The notes below the pieces were generated by a model. That model worked only from the letters and a program-made list of their open reading frames with translations, did not search any database and had not been told where the DNA came from. A program made the translations under genes and the position numbers. This document shows positions 17,600 through 25,942 of a stretch of 64,000 nucleotides of DNA, piece by piece (positions within the stretch are counted from its first letter, which is position 1; the number at the start of each line of letters is the position of its first letter). The DNA is from RFSX01 sp965248155 (GTDB lineage: Bacteria > Bacteroidota > Bacteroidia > Chitinophagales > Saprospiraceae): the NCBI GenBank assembly GCA_965248155.1, contig CBDFIO010000002.1, positions 1,736,001 to 1,800,000 of the forward strand, written 5' to 3'.

Positions 17600-17620
17600 G
17601 ATGTTTTTATTGTCTATAAA

Positions 17621-18958
17621 TTAATATTTATACATAATCCATTTTCCCAATTCCTTGAAACTTACTTTTTTCCCATACATTAAAATTCCTACACGATATA
17701 TTCTTCCGGCGAGCCATGCAAAAAACAAGCATGACGAAATAAGAATTACAATGGAAAGTAAGACTTGCCATATCGGTGGATCAAAAGCTAATCTGGCAGG
17801 CATGATTATCGGCGAAGTCAAAGGGAACAAAGATCCAAAAATGGCCATTCCTCCGTTAGGGTTTGCCAAGGCACCTTGCATCATTACGAAAGCTAAAATC
17901 ACAGGAATAATAATTGGAAACATCAACTGCTGCCCTTCTCCCATATCATCGCCTATTGCAGATCCTATAGCTGCGAACATAGACGAATAAATGAAATATC
18001 CACCAAAGAAAAAGACGATGAATGTTGGAATAATCAAAAGCCAATTTAATTTCCCAAATTCATTCAGTATTTGGTTTAGATCTATGTCATTCATTTCCTG
18101 AACAGGAACACCATTAGCCTGACTTGCGATATCCTGAATCTGTTGTACATCTTGTCCACCCCCCATCATCATCTGTACGCCAATGACAACAATAGGAATT
18201 AGGATTAGCCACATAGCTAGCTGTGTTAATCCAACCGCTCCCACTCCTAATATTTTACCCAACATTAACTGTATGGGTTTGACCGAGGAAATCATCAATT
18301 CTACAATTCTATTAATTTTTTCTTCCATTACACTTCTCATGACCATGCCGCCATAAATAAAAATGACCATATACATGATAAATCCCATTATTCCCCCAAG
18401 TGCTGTACCAATGATTATGGATAATTTTCCAGAAGTATCTTCTTCTCCGTCTTCGGCACCATCTTTTGCTCCATTCTCGAGTTCGATGTCCATTTTGAAA
18501 CTTTCATATACTTCTCGATCAATGTTAGATTGTGATATTTTATATTCTTTAAATACAGCTCCAATAGTTCTTTCGACACTTTCTATGGTAGGAATGCTCA
18601 ATTTTTCTATAGAATGATATTTGAGTTGATGTTGAGTTGCAAGCGTATTCTCAAATTCAGGTATGTGTACCAATAGATCGTAGCCTTGTGTTTTATAATC
18701 CTCAATGAGACGATCGATCGGGGCTCTGCTAAAATCATAAACATTAGTCCTGGACTCTACTTCTGCACCAGAAAAAATACTTGAATCATCTTTGACTAGA
18801 ATTTTCTTAGCAGACTGAGCGCCTTTTGCAGCAAGAAAAGCGGACAAAAATATAAGTAAGCCAATACCAATTGGAGTAAGGAGTGTTGTTATGATAAATG
18901 TCTTTTTGGTGACCCTTACCAGAAATTCTCTCTTTGTGATTAACCAAAGTTTATACAT
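17621..18958 (-). CDS. ABC-2 type transporter permease (NatB-like)
   Basis: The 445-aa membrane protein starts with a basic n-region and helix ('KTFIITTLLTPIGIGLLIF'). A large extracytoplasmic domain (about residues 45-180) follows, then five to six membrane helices (about 185-430). 'GGMVMRSVMEEKINRIVELMISSVKP' is the ABC-2 signature, quoted here in shortened meaning: EEK then NRIVE and SSVKP. It pairs with the ATPase encoded one nucleotide upstream, forming a NatAB-like exporter for ions or another substrate. The substrate cannot be read from sequence. Confidence 0.88.
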   Translation of the reverse strand: MYKLWLITKREFLVRVTKKTFIITTLLTPIGIGLLIFLSAFLAAKGAQSAKKILVKDDSSIFSGAEVESRTNVYDFSRAPIDRLIEDYKTQGYDLLVHIPEFENTLATQHQLKYHSIEKLSIPTIESVERTIGAVFKEYKISQSNIDREVYESFKMDIELENGAKDGAEDGEEDTSGKLSIIIGTALGGIMGFIMYMVIFIYGGMVMRSVMEEKINRIVELMISSVKPIQLMLGKILGVGAVGLTQLAMWLILIPIVVIGVQMMMGGGQDVQQIQDIASQANGVPVQEMNDIDLNQILNEFGKLNWLLIIPTFIVFFFGGYFIYSSMFAAIGSAIGDDMGEGQQLMFPIIIPVILAFVMMQGALANPNGGMAIFGSLFPLTSPIIMPARLAFDPPIWQVLLSIVILISSCLFFAWLAGRIYRVGILMYGKKVSFKELGKWIMYKY

Positions 18959-18959
18959 A

Positions 18960-19853
18960 TTAATTGAGTTCGACTTGTTTAATAAAGATTTCGTTTAATG
19001 TTGGAAGTACTTCGTTGAATGAAATAATATGTGTTCCGGAATCGACAGCATATTTAATCAATTCATTACCATCGACACCGGGCTTCAGCTGTATGATTAT
19101 AGTATTTGAAGTACGATGCTTAATATCAAATCCTTCAAATGTTGATTTCACCTCGCCATCAAATTCAATTTTGTAAAGATTTTCTTTAAATCTTTGTTTT
19201 ACCTCTTCTACTCCTCCTTCAAGAATTACTTTACCCTCATTAATCAACACCATATCTTCACATATTTCTTCAACCTGTTCCATTCTGTGGGTAGAAAAGA
19301 TTATACTCGTGCCATTGTCCCTTAATTTTCCTATTTCTTCCTTAATAAGGTTGGTGTTGATTGGATCTAGACCTGAGAAGGGCTCATCAAATATGATAAG
19401 TTTGGGATCGTGAACAACTGTGGCGATAAACTGAATTTTCTGTTGCATTCCTTTTGAAAGCTCTTCAATTTTTTTGCCCCACCAATCTTCTATTGCGAAT
19501 TTTTCCAACCAAAATTTGATCTTCTGTTTGGCATCTTTTTTAGATAGTCCCTTTAGTTGAGCCAAATACATAAGATGATCTCCAACCTTCATTTTCTTAT
19601 AAAGGCCACGTTCCTCAGGCATATAACCTAATGAAGATGGATGATATTGATTAAGTTTTTCGCCATCGATAAGGACTTCACCTTCATCAGCCCCAGTAAT
19701 TGTGGTAATAATTCTGATTAGGGAAGTTTTACCAGCGCCATTAGGACCAAGCAAACCGAATATCTTTTGTTTTTCTACTTCAAAGCTTACTCCGTCGACA
19801 GCACGATGATTGTGATATTGTTTTACCACATTTTTCAAGGAAAGAATTGACAT
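18960..19853 (-). CDS. ABC transporter ATP-binding protein (NatA-like)
   Basis: The 297-aa ATPase has Walker A 'GLLGPNGAGKTSLIRI' near residue 34, the signature 'LSKGMQQKIQF' near 133, Walker B 'KLIIFDEPFSGLDPI' near 155 and the H-loop 'STHRMEQ' near 190. A DUF4162-like C-terminal extension (about 220-297) is typical of NatA-type exporters. The stop lies one base before the permease start, so the pair is translationally coupled. The divergent intergenic region 19854-20043 should carry promoters for this operon and the next gene. Confidence 0.92.
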   Translation of the reverse strand: MSILSLKNVVKQYHNHRAVDGVSFEVEKQKIFGLLGPNGAGKTSLIRIITTITGADEGEVLIDGEKLNQYHPSSLGYMPEERGLYKKMKVGDHLMYLAQLKGLSKKDAKQKIKFWLEKFAIEDWWGKKIEELSKGMQQKIQFIATVVHDPKLIIFDEPFSGLDPINTNLIKEEIGKLRDNGTSIIFSTHRMEQVEEICEDMVLINEGKVILEGGVEEVKQRFKENLYKIEFDGEVKSTFEGFDIKHRTSNTIIIQLKPGVDGNELIKYAVDSGTHIISFNEVLPTLNEIFIKQVELN

Positions 19854-20043
19854 AAGTTGATTTTTTTCAGAAGCTAAAAATAATCCAATTCTTTATAGTA
19901 GTTTGCCTTATTCGACAAGAAAATTAATTCGATCTACTAAAATTGAAATTCAGAACTTCCTTAACATATAATAAAAAGCTTAACATAATTTTAGAACACC
20001 AATAATGTTTTTAGTATAAATTGCAATTCTAAAATCAACTGTA

Positions 20044-20706
20044 ATGAATAGGATATTAACAATTATATTTCTAACTGCTGTCAGTTTAGGACTTACAGCT
20101 CAAGTCGAAGAAACATCTTATAATCTTCGCCTTGGAAAACAAAATGCTTTTACAATGGATCACGAAGGAGCTGATCAAAAAATGGCTTCAAAGATTCTTG
20201 AAAATGCTTTCAAAAAGTATGGTAAGGTTAAGAAAAATCGCAAGGCCTCTGAATGGATTTGTAGCGAATGTCAGATTGGAATTATTTCATCATCTCCTGT
20301 AAGTGTATATTTCAAAGTAGAATCAGGTAAAAACCAATCAACCAGCTATGTCTTTTTTGATGACGGCGAAAAATTTATCTCCGAAGAAAATGATAAGACT
20401 AAATCTCAATCGATTAAAGACTTGTTAATGGAAATTGACTATGATGTTGAAAGGGCAGTAATTAAGAAGGACCTTGAACAAGAGGAAAAAGATCTAAAAG
20501 GATTTGAAAAGGATCTTGTCAAATTAGAAAAGAAAAATGGAGACTACCACAAGGACATTGAGAATTATAAAAAGAAGATAATTGAAGCGGAAGAGAATAT
20601 TGAAAAAAACCTTCAAAGTCAGGAGGATAAGACGATGGAAATAATTAAACAAAGAAGGAAGGTAGAGAGTACAACAAGTAAGTTGAATCATGTCGGTCGA
20701 GGGTAA
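20044..20706 (+). CDS. Secreted coiled-coil protein of unknown function
   Basis: The 220-aa protein has a signal peptide (MNRILTIIFLTAVSLGLTAQ). A compact N-terminal domain (about residues 25-135) contains a CSEC cysteine pair near residue 75. A long charged coiled coil (about 140-210, rich in Glu/Lys heptads, 'QEEKDLKGFEKDLVKLEKK') follows. It is probably periplasmic. No named family was recognised. It is followed by a terminator and precedes dnaB on the same strand but is likely a separate transcript. Confidence 0.7.
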   Translation: MNRILTIIFLTAVSLGLTAQVEETSYNLRLGKQNAFTMDHEGADQKMASKILENAFKKYGKVKKNRKASEWICSECQIGIISSSPVSVYFKVESGKNQSTSYVFFDDGEKFISEENDKTKSQSIKDLLMEIDYDVERAVIKKDLEQEEKDLKGFEKDLVKLEKKNGDYHKDIENYKKKIIEAEENIEKNLQSQEDKTMEIIKQRRKVESTTSKLNHVGRG

Positions 20707-20731
20707 GCGTTTTAAAAAATAAATTACCAAC

Positions 20732-20763
20732 AAGGTCGGAATATTTTATTTCGGCCTTTCTTA
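20732..20763 (+). terminator. Intrinsic terminator between the coiled-coil gene and dnaB
   Basis: AAGGTCGGAATA pairs with TATTTCGGCCTT (12 positions including wobbles) around a TTT loop, followed by TTCTTATTT. It separates the coiled-coil gene from dnaB. Confidence 0.65.
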
Positions 20764-20943
20764 TTTCAAGCTTTTAGTCAAAGTCTTGTATTAACTATTT
20801 TTATATATATAAATAAATGTTATTTAATCCGCTTTATAGAATCTATTAACAATTTATTTGTGTTATTAACACCACAAAGAATATTATCAACATTAATGTG
20901 CTCTTCTGAAATTTTGGTCTTATATAAATAAAATTCTTAATGT

Positions 20944-20951
20944 TAGATTTG
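20944..20951 (+). promoter_or_regulatory. Putative Bacteroidota -7 element before dnaB
   Basis: TAGATTTG fits TAnnTTTG and lies 19 bp upstream of the dnaB ATG. The -33 box at standard spacing is not clear. A TTTG further upstream at 20913 is too distant. Confidence 0.4.
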
Positions 20952-20970
20952 TGTTCCTTGCAATCATTCA

Positions 20971-22467
20971 ATGGCTAAGACAAAAAAATATGATAATGCT
21001 GGAGCTGATATGAGTCAGCTTATGTTTGGCAAAGTAATGCCTCAGGCAAACGATCTCGAAGAGGCAGTTTTGGGCGCAGCTATGTTGGACAAAGGAGCCT
21101 TCTCTATTATCGTAGAAAAATTAAAAGCAGAGAGTTTCTATTTGCCCGGCCACCAGCTTATTTTCGAAACTATGACTGATCTATTTGCGCATTCTAAGCC
21201 TATAGATATTCTTACAGTTCATGAAGAATTGAGAAAACAAGGAAAGCTGGAAGAAGTCGGTGGTGTCAATTACCTTATGGAACTCACCAATAAGGTTGCT
21301 TCTGCTGCCAATATTGAATATCACGCACAAATCATTTTACAAAAGTATATTCAAAGGGAATTAATTCAAGTTTCTACAAAAACGATTAAAGAAGCTTATG
21401 AAGATTCTAAAGATGTTCTGGAAATGTTGGATGCTGCAGAGCAGAGTTTATTTGACATAACAGATAAAAACCTAAATACAGGGTTTCAGGCTGTAAGCGC
21501 CGTAGCAGCCAAAGTTCAAAAGGAAATTGAGGTTTTAAGTCAAAGGGGAGATAGCCTAACCGGAGTTACAACTGGTTTTAAAGAATTGGACAAAGTAACC
21601 AACGGTTGGCAAAAATCAGATTTGATAATAATCGCCGCACGACCAGGTATGGGTAAGACAGCTTTTACATTATCACTTGCAGCTAATGCAGCAGCAAATA
21701 ATATCGGAGTAGGTGTTTTTTCATTGGAGATGGCAGATACGCAGTTGGTTCAAAGATTGATATCTATGGAATCAATGATAGAGGCCAGTAAGTTGAGAGA
21801 AGGGAGATTAAGTACGGATGAATTTCAACGTCTTCATTCAGCGGTCGAAAGTTTATCACAGAAACCCATATTTATTGATGATACTCCTGCGATCAATATA
21901 TTCGAACTACGCGCAAAATGCAGACGATTAAAGCAAAATCACGATATAGGACTCGTTGTAATTGATTATTTACAATTGATGAGCGCGGGAGATAATTCCA
22001 AAAGAGGAAACAGGGAACAAGAGATATCCAGTATATCACGTTCGCTAAAAGGAATGGCAAAGGAGTTAAAACTTCCTGTTATTGCACTATCCCAGTTGAG
22101 TAGGGCGGTAGAAACCAGAGGTGGAAATAAGAGACCACAACTTTCTGACTTAAGAGAATCTGGTGCGATTGAGCAAGATGCAGATATTGTAACCTTTATA
22201 TACAGACCTGATTATTATGATCTTGAGGAAGTTTCTGATAATTCGGCGGAAATAATTATTTCGAAGCATAGAAATGGAGCCTTAGGCTCAGTGAACTTGA
22301 GATTCCTCAAGGAGTATGTTAAATTTATTGAGGATGATGCCTTGGCATTTAGAAATATGCCAGGTCAGGAAGGAGATATTTTCGGAGATGGAGGGACTGG
22401 TTTTATAACTCGACCATCAAAACTTAATACAGATTCCGACGAGGATATCTTTTTCGACCCTAATTAA
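20971..22467 (+). CDS. dnaB: Replicative DNA helicase DnaB
   Basis: The 498-aa hexameric helicase unwinds the replication fork. The N-terminal DnaB domain (about residues 25-130) begins 'NDLEEAVLGAAML'. The RecA-like motor has Walker A 'ARPGMGKTAF' near 225, 'FSLEMADTQLVQRL' near 250, Walker B 'LVVIDYLQLM' near 332 and the DnaB-specific 'LSDLRESGAIEQDAD' near 390. The length is normal and no intein is present. The next gene starts 5 nt after its stop, so dnaB probably leads the 20.97-25.9 kb operon. Confidence 0.96.
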   Translation: MAKTKKYDNAGADMSQLMFGKVMPQANDLEEAVLGAAMLDKGAFSIIVEKLKAESFYLPGHQLIFETMTDLFAHSKPIDILTVHEELRKQGKLEEVGGVNYLMELTNKVASAANIEYHAQIILQKYIQRELIQVSTKTIKEAYEDSKDVLEMLDAAEQSLFDITDKNLNTGFQAVSAVAAKVQKEIEVLSQRGDSLTGVTTGFKELDKVTNGWQKSDLIIIAARPGMGKTAFTLSLAANAAANNIGVGVFSLEMADTQLVQRLISMESMIEASKLREGRLSTDEFQRLHSAVESLSQKPIFIDDTPAINIFELRAKCRRLKQNHDIGLVVIDYLQLMSAGDNSKRGNREQEISSISRSLKGMAKELKLPVIALSQLSRAVETRGGNKRPQLSDLRESGAIEQDADIVTFIYRPDYYDLEEVSDNSAEIIISKHRNGALGSVNLRFLKEYVKFIEDDALAFRNMPGQEGDIFGDGGTGFITRPSKLNTDSDEDIFFDPN

Positions 22468-22472
22468 ATTCC

Positions 22473-23189
22473 ATGAAATACAGACTGAATAAATATATTG
22501 CCCATTCCGGAGTTTGTTCTAGAAGGAAAGCAGCTGAATTGGTCAAATCAGGATATATAAAGGTTAATGGAGAGATAGAAACCAACCCGGCAGTCGAGGT
22601 CAGTAAAAAAGATAAGATTGAGTATCTCGGGAAAGTGCTTAAAATAGAAGAAAAGAAGATTTATCTATTGCTCAATAAGCCAAAGAATGTCATTACGACA
22701 ATGGAAGATGAACGTGGTAGAAAAACCGTATGGGATATCGTAAAATCCAAAGTGAATTATAAAATCCATCCCGTAGGCAGACTGGATAGAAATACCACCG
22801 GACTTCTATTGTTTACCAATGATGGAGATTTGACTATGCAATTATCACATCCAAGAACCAAAGTCAAAAAGATATACAAGGTTGTCCTTGATAGAAATGT
22901 AGATGAAGCCGACATGGAAGCCATAAAAAAGGGCATTAAATTAGAAGACGGTAAGACAGAAGTTGATGAAATTTCCTATATCAAGGATGAACCGGCAAAT
23001 CACATAGGTATCGAATTGCATTCAGGCAAAAACCGAATAATAAGAAGGATATTTGAACAGCTAAAATATGAAGTGATTGCTTTGGATAGAGTCTATTTTG
23101 CCGGACTTACAAAAAAAGACCTTCCACGAGGTTGGAGCCGATTCTTAAGTCAAAAAGAAGTCATAATGTTAAAGCATTTCACCAAATAG
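22473..23189 (+). CDS. rRNA pseudouridine synthase (RsuA/RluB/E/F family)
   Basis: The 238-aa protein has an N-terminal S4 RNA-binding domain (residues 2-60, 'YIAHSGVCSRRKAAELVKSG') and a pseudouridine synthase domain. The catalytic Asp is in 'VGRLDRNTTGLLLFTNDG'. The C-terminal part has 'LHSGKNRIIRRIFEQL', a variant of the family's GKNRQIRRM motif. It isomerises a uridine in large-subunit or small-subunit rRNA; the exact site cannot be assigned. It is tightly linked to dnaB. Confidence 0.92.
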   Translation: MKYRLNKYIAHSGVCSRRKAAELVKSGYIKVNGEIETNPAVEVSKKDKIEYLGKVLKIEEKKIYLLLNKPKNVITTMEDERGRKTVWDIVKSKVNYKIHPVGRLDRNTTGLLLFTNDGDLTMQLSHPRTKVKKIYKVVLDRNVDEADMEAIKKGIKLEDGKTEVDEISYIKDEPANHIGIELHSGKNRIIRRIFEQLKYEVIALDRVYFAGLTKKDLPRGWSRFLSQKEVIMLKHFTK

Positions 23190-23229
23190 GTGAAAAATTA
23201 AAATCCTATATTTACGATCTTTATAATAT

Positions 23230-23574
23230 ATGGAAGATTGGGAATTAGATTTTTTATGGCTTCAACTCCAGCATAGATTAAAAAAGCTGACGGATTCATC
23301 AAGTCTTCCGGACCTTAAGTCAATTTTGTTTTTAATTGGTATCCAGGAATATGGGACAGTAAAAAAAGAATTTACTAAAGAAGAAAAACAAGATTTGATG
23401 CATATTGCGGCGTGCTCTATTCTTGAAAAAGAAGGCTATTACAAATTTGTTGGCAGAGATGAGGAGGGTTGGCCACATTGGGATGTAGTAAAAACCTTCA
23501 AAATTAAAGGGGTTAATGAACAAGAAGTGATATTGAAAAAGAATATAATTGAATATTTTAGAAAATTGGATTGA
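23230..23574 (+). CDS. Conserved hypothetical protein
   Basis: The 114-aa soluble protein begins MEDWELDFLWLQLQHRLKK. It contains 'SLPDLKSILFLIGIQEYG', an acidic/basic helix and 'GWPHWDVVKTF', and ends in a basic helix. There is no signal sequence. I think it belongs to a Bacteroidota-specific family with no assigned function. It lies 40 nt after the pseudouridine synthase gene and 13 nt before the cyclophilin gene, so it is probably in the same operon. Confidence 0.75.
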   Translation: MEDWELDFLWLQLQHRLKKLTDSSSLPDLKSILFLIGIQEYGTVKKEFTKEEKQDLMHIAACSILEKEGYYKFVGRDEEGWPHWDVVKTFKIKGVNEQEVILKKNIIEYFRKLD

Positions 23575-23587
23575 TAATAAATTTTAG

Positions 23588-24235
23588 ATGAAAATGAATA
23601 AATACTTATTGCTCTTAATAGCAGCTGGGACAATCATGTCTTGTAAAACAAAAGAAAAATTTGCTTTAATAGAGACAGAATTTGGAGATATGAAAGTTGT
23701 ATTATATGATTCTACACCTGCTCATAGAGATAATTTCATAAAATTGGTAAATGAAGGATATTATGATGATTTACTTTTTCACAGAGTAATGAGTGCCTTT
23801 ATGATTCAAGGTGGAGATCCGGAATCTAGAGACGCTGATCCAAGTAAAAGATTAGGATCAGGAGGTCCTGGCTATACAGTAGATTCGGAAATTAGTGCAT
23901 ATCATTTCAAAGGGACTCTTGCTGCAGCCAGACAACCCGACCAGGTTAACCCTGAAAAGAAATCATCGGGGTCACAATTCTATATTGTTCAAGGTATTCC
24001 CGTAAATGCTCAAATACTGGACCAGCTTACAAGACAGAAGAATATAATCTATACTGAAGAAGACAAAGCAAGGTATTTGAAAGACGGAGGGTATCCATAT
24101 TTGGATAATGAATACACGGTCTTTGGTGAAGTTGTTGAAGGAATGGACGTAATTGATAAAATCGCAGCTGTTAAGACTGCACCAGGAGATCGACCAATTA
24201 AGGATTTGAAAATGAAAGTCAGAATCGTAAAGTAA
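23588..24235 (+). CDS. Cyclophilin-type peptidyl-prolyl isomerase, lipoprotein
   Basis: The 215-aa protein starts with a lipoprotein signal ending in a lipobox (GTIMSC, Cys near residue 19). A cyclophilin domain follows with 'FHRVMSAFMIQGGDPESRD' (catalytic Arg context) and 'SGSQFYIVQGIP'. A Bacteroidota-type insert of about 40 residues follows ('EDKARYLKDGGYPYLD'), then 'YTVFGEVVEGMDVID'. It catalyses prolyl cis-trans isomerisation of envelope proteins. A second cyclophilin lipoprotein follows 3 nt later. Confidence 0.93.
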   Translation: MKMNKYLLLLIAAGTIMSCKTKEKFALIETEFGDMKVVLYDSTPAHRDNFIKLVNEGYYDDLLFHRVMSAFMIQGGDPESRDADPSKRLGSGGPGYTVDSEISAYHFKGTLAAARQPDQVNPEKKSSGSQFYIVQGIPVNAQILDQLTRQKNIIYTEEDKARYLKDGGYPYLDNEYTVFGEVVEGMDVIDKIAAVKTAPGDRPIKDLKMKVRIVK

Positions 24236-24238
24236 AAC

Positions 24239-25117
24239 TTGGTGCTTAGATCATTGTTCTTCCTTTTTATTCTTGTAATTACATTTGTTCAATGCAAGGG
24301 ACCAACAGCTCTTTTTTTAATAGAAGAAGATACTCTTGTAGCACCTGCAAATATTATTGGAGCCAACAAGTCCAGAAATGACGAAAATTTTATTTGGAAA
24401 CTTGATGGTGTTGAATTATCTCAATCTGAGGATTTGCTTCATACAATCTTAGAGTCAGGAGCCTACGAGTTGGAGTTATGCGCCTATAAAAACAACAATT
24501 TCGATTGTACTGCTCAGAAGGTAAATGTAGCAGCACCCCAAAATTGTATAGTATATATTAATACGACTGTTGGAGTAATGACTTTTGAATTATTTGAGGA
24601 AACTCCAGGTCACTTAATAAACTTCGTTGATCTCGTAGAACAAGAATATTATAATGGATTGGCTTTTCATCGGGTCATAAATGATTTCGTTATTCAGATA
24701 GGAGATAATGCGACAAGATTAGCAGACGAAGATTTTGAAGTTAAAAAACAAATCCCAAAGGAAATAAATACAGATAGGATCCATATCAAAGGAGCACTGG
24801 CGGCTGCCAGAATGCCCGATAATGTTAACCCGGAAAAAGCTTCTTCAGGCACGCAGTTTTTTATCGTTGATGGGCGTGAATTAAACCTGGAGGATATTGA
24901 AAATTATGAAGCCGCAAAGGCAACTGATTATTCTGAAGGTCAGATTGAAGCCTATCTCAAACATGGAGGCGCTCCTCAATTAGATGAAGAATATTCTGTA
25001 TTTGGGATTCTAATGTCAGGAGTTGAAGTATTAGAAGCCATTTCTTCGGTTTTAACTGATGAAAATCAAAAACCGATCGAAAACATCAGAATATTAGACA
25101 TGAAGTTTATTAATTAG
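24239..25117 (+). CDS. Second cyclophilin-type isomerase, lipoprotein with extra N-terminal domain
   Basis: The 292-aa protein has a lipoprotein signal (VITFVQC). A roughly 80-residue beta-type domain with paired cysteines follows ('LELCAYKNNNFDC'), resembling a PKD/Ig-like fold. The cyclophilin domain (about residues 100-290) contains 'AFHRVINDFVIQIGDN' and 'SGTQFFIVDGREL'. The active-site region reads QIGDN rather than the usual QGGDP. No ATG is available: translation starts at the TTG at 24239 or the GTG at 24242, just after the previous stop, suggesting coupling. Confidence 0.88.
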   Translation: MVLRSLFFLFILVITFVQCKGPTALFLIEEDTLVAPANIIGANKSRNDENFIWKLDGVELSQSEDLLHTILESGAYELELCAYKNNNFDCTAQKVNVAAPQNCIVYINTTVGVMTFELFEETPGHLINFVDLVEQEYYNGLAFHRVINDFVIQIGDNATRLADEDFEVKKQIPKEINTDRIHIKGALAAARMPDNVNPEKASSGTQFFIVDGRELNLEDIENYEAAKATDYSEGQIEAYLKHGGAPQLDEEYSVFGILMSGVEVLEAISSVLTDENQKPIENIRILDMKFIN

Positions 25118-25124
25118 GTACAAT

Positions 25125-25892
25125 ATGAAAGAACTTTTAGGTATCGATGTTGGCGCTACAGGAATTAAAAGGGCTATGGTGAATATGGATTCTGGTGAAT
25201 TAGCAAGTGCAAGAATTAAAATAAGTACACCGGATTCAAAAAAACCAGACGCGATCATTAATGTCATCAATGAGATTATTAATAGTTTCGACCAGAAAGG
25301 TAATCCCGTTGGAATTGGGTTTCCATCAATCATTAAAAACGGGATTTCTAAGTCTGCGAGCAATATTGATAACAGTTGGATTAATTATCCTGCGAAACAA
25401 AAGATCGAAAAAGCGACAGGATGTCCAGTCACTGTAATCAATGATGCAGATGCAGCTGGTCTGGCTGAAATGAAGTTTGGGGTAGGGCAGAATGAAAGCG
25501 GGACTGTAATACTTCTGACTCTTGGAACAGGAATCGGCTCTGCATTTTTAAAAAATGGATCTTTACTTGAGAACACTGAATTGGGACAAATGATTTATGA
25601 GGATAAGATAGCTGAATATTATGCTTCGAATAGTGCAAGGAAAAGAGAGAATATGAGCTGGGAAGAATATGGAGCTGTATTAAACAAGTTTCTCACGTAT
25701 GTAAATTTGATTTTCAATCCTGACTTAATAATATTGGGTGGAGGCATTAGTAAGAAATTTGATCTGTATAGCAAGGAAATTTCAGATAGAATTAGGATTC
25801 TGCCAGCGGAAAAATATAACAATGCTGGGATTATTGGATCGGCTTTATCATGGGATATATATGGAAAAAAAGAAAAGGCAGTCAATAATTAA
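25125..25892 (+). CDS. ROK-family polyphosphate glucokinase-like sugar kinase
   Basis: The 255-aa protein has the phosphate-1 motif 'GIDVGATGIKRAMV' at the N-terminus, the sugar-binding ND in 'VINDADAAGLAE' near residue 108, the phosphate-2 motif 'LTLGTGIGSA' near 128 and the adenosine motif 'LILGGGISKKFD' near 205. The ROK zinc motif is absent and 'TELGQMIYEDK' is present, as in polyphosphate-dependent glucokinases. It phosphorylates glucose to glucose-6-phosphate using polyphosphate and/or ATP. It lies 7 nt after the second cyclophilin. Its last codons form the left arm of the terminator. Confidence 0.85.
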   Translation: MKELLGIDVGATGIKRAMVNMDSGELASARIKISTPDSKKPDAIINVINEIINSFDQKGNPVGIGFPSIIKNGISKSASNIDNSWINYPAKQKIEKATGCPVTVINDADAAGLAEMKFGVGQNESGTVILLTLGTGIGSAFLKNGSLLENTELGQMIYEDKIAEYYASNSARKRENMSWEEYGAVLNKFLTYVNLIFNPDLIILGGGISKKFDLYSKEISDRIRILPAEKYNNAGIIGSALSWDIYGKKEKAVNN

Positions 25893-25902
25893 CTGCCTTT
25901 TT
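25873..25902 (+). terminator. Terminator overlapping the glucokinase stop codon
   Basis: AAAAGGCAGT and ACTGCCTTTT are 10-bp perfect arms around a 9-nt loop that contains part of the stop codon, and the T-rich right arm runs on. It ends the dnaB-glucokinase gene block. Confidence 0.75.
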
Positions 25903-25942
25903 CATATGAGAAATTGAGTAATGCGTGTCAAATAATTATAAT

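Noticed and set aside
20732..20763. Riboswitch before dnaB
   Set aside because: The hairpin plus T-rich tail is explained by termination of the upstream coiled-coil gene, and no known aptamer pattern is visible.
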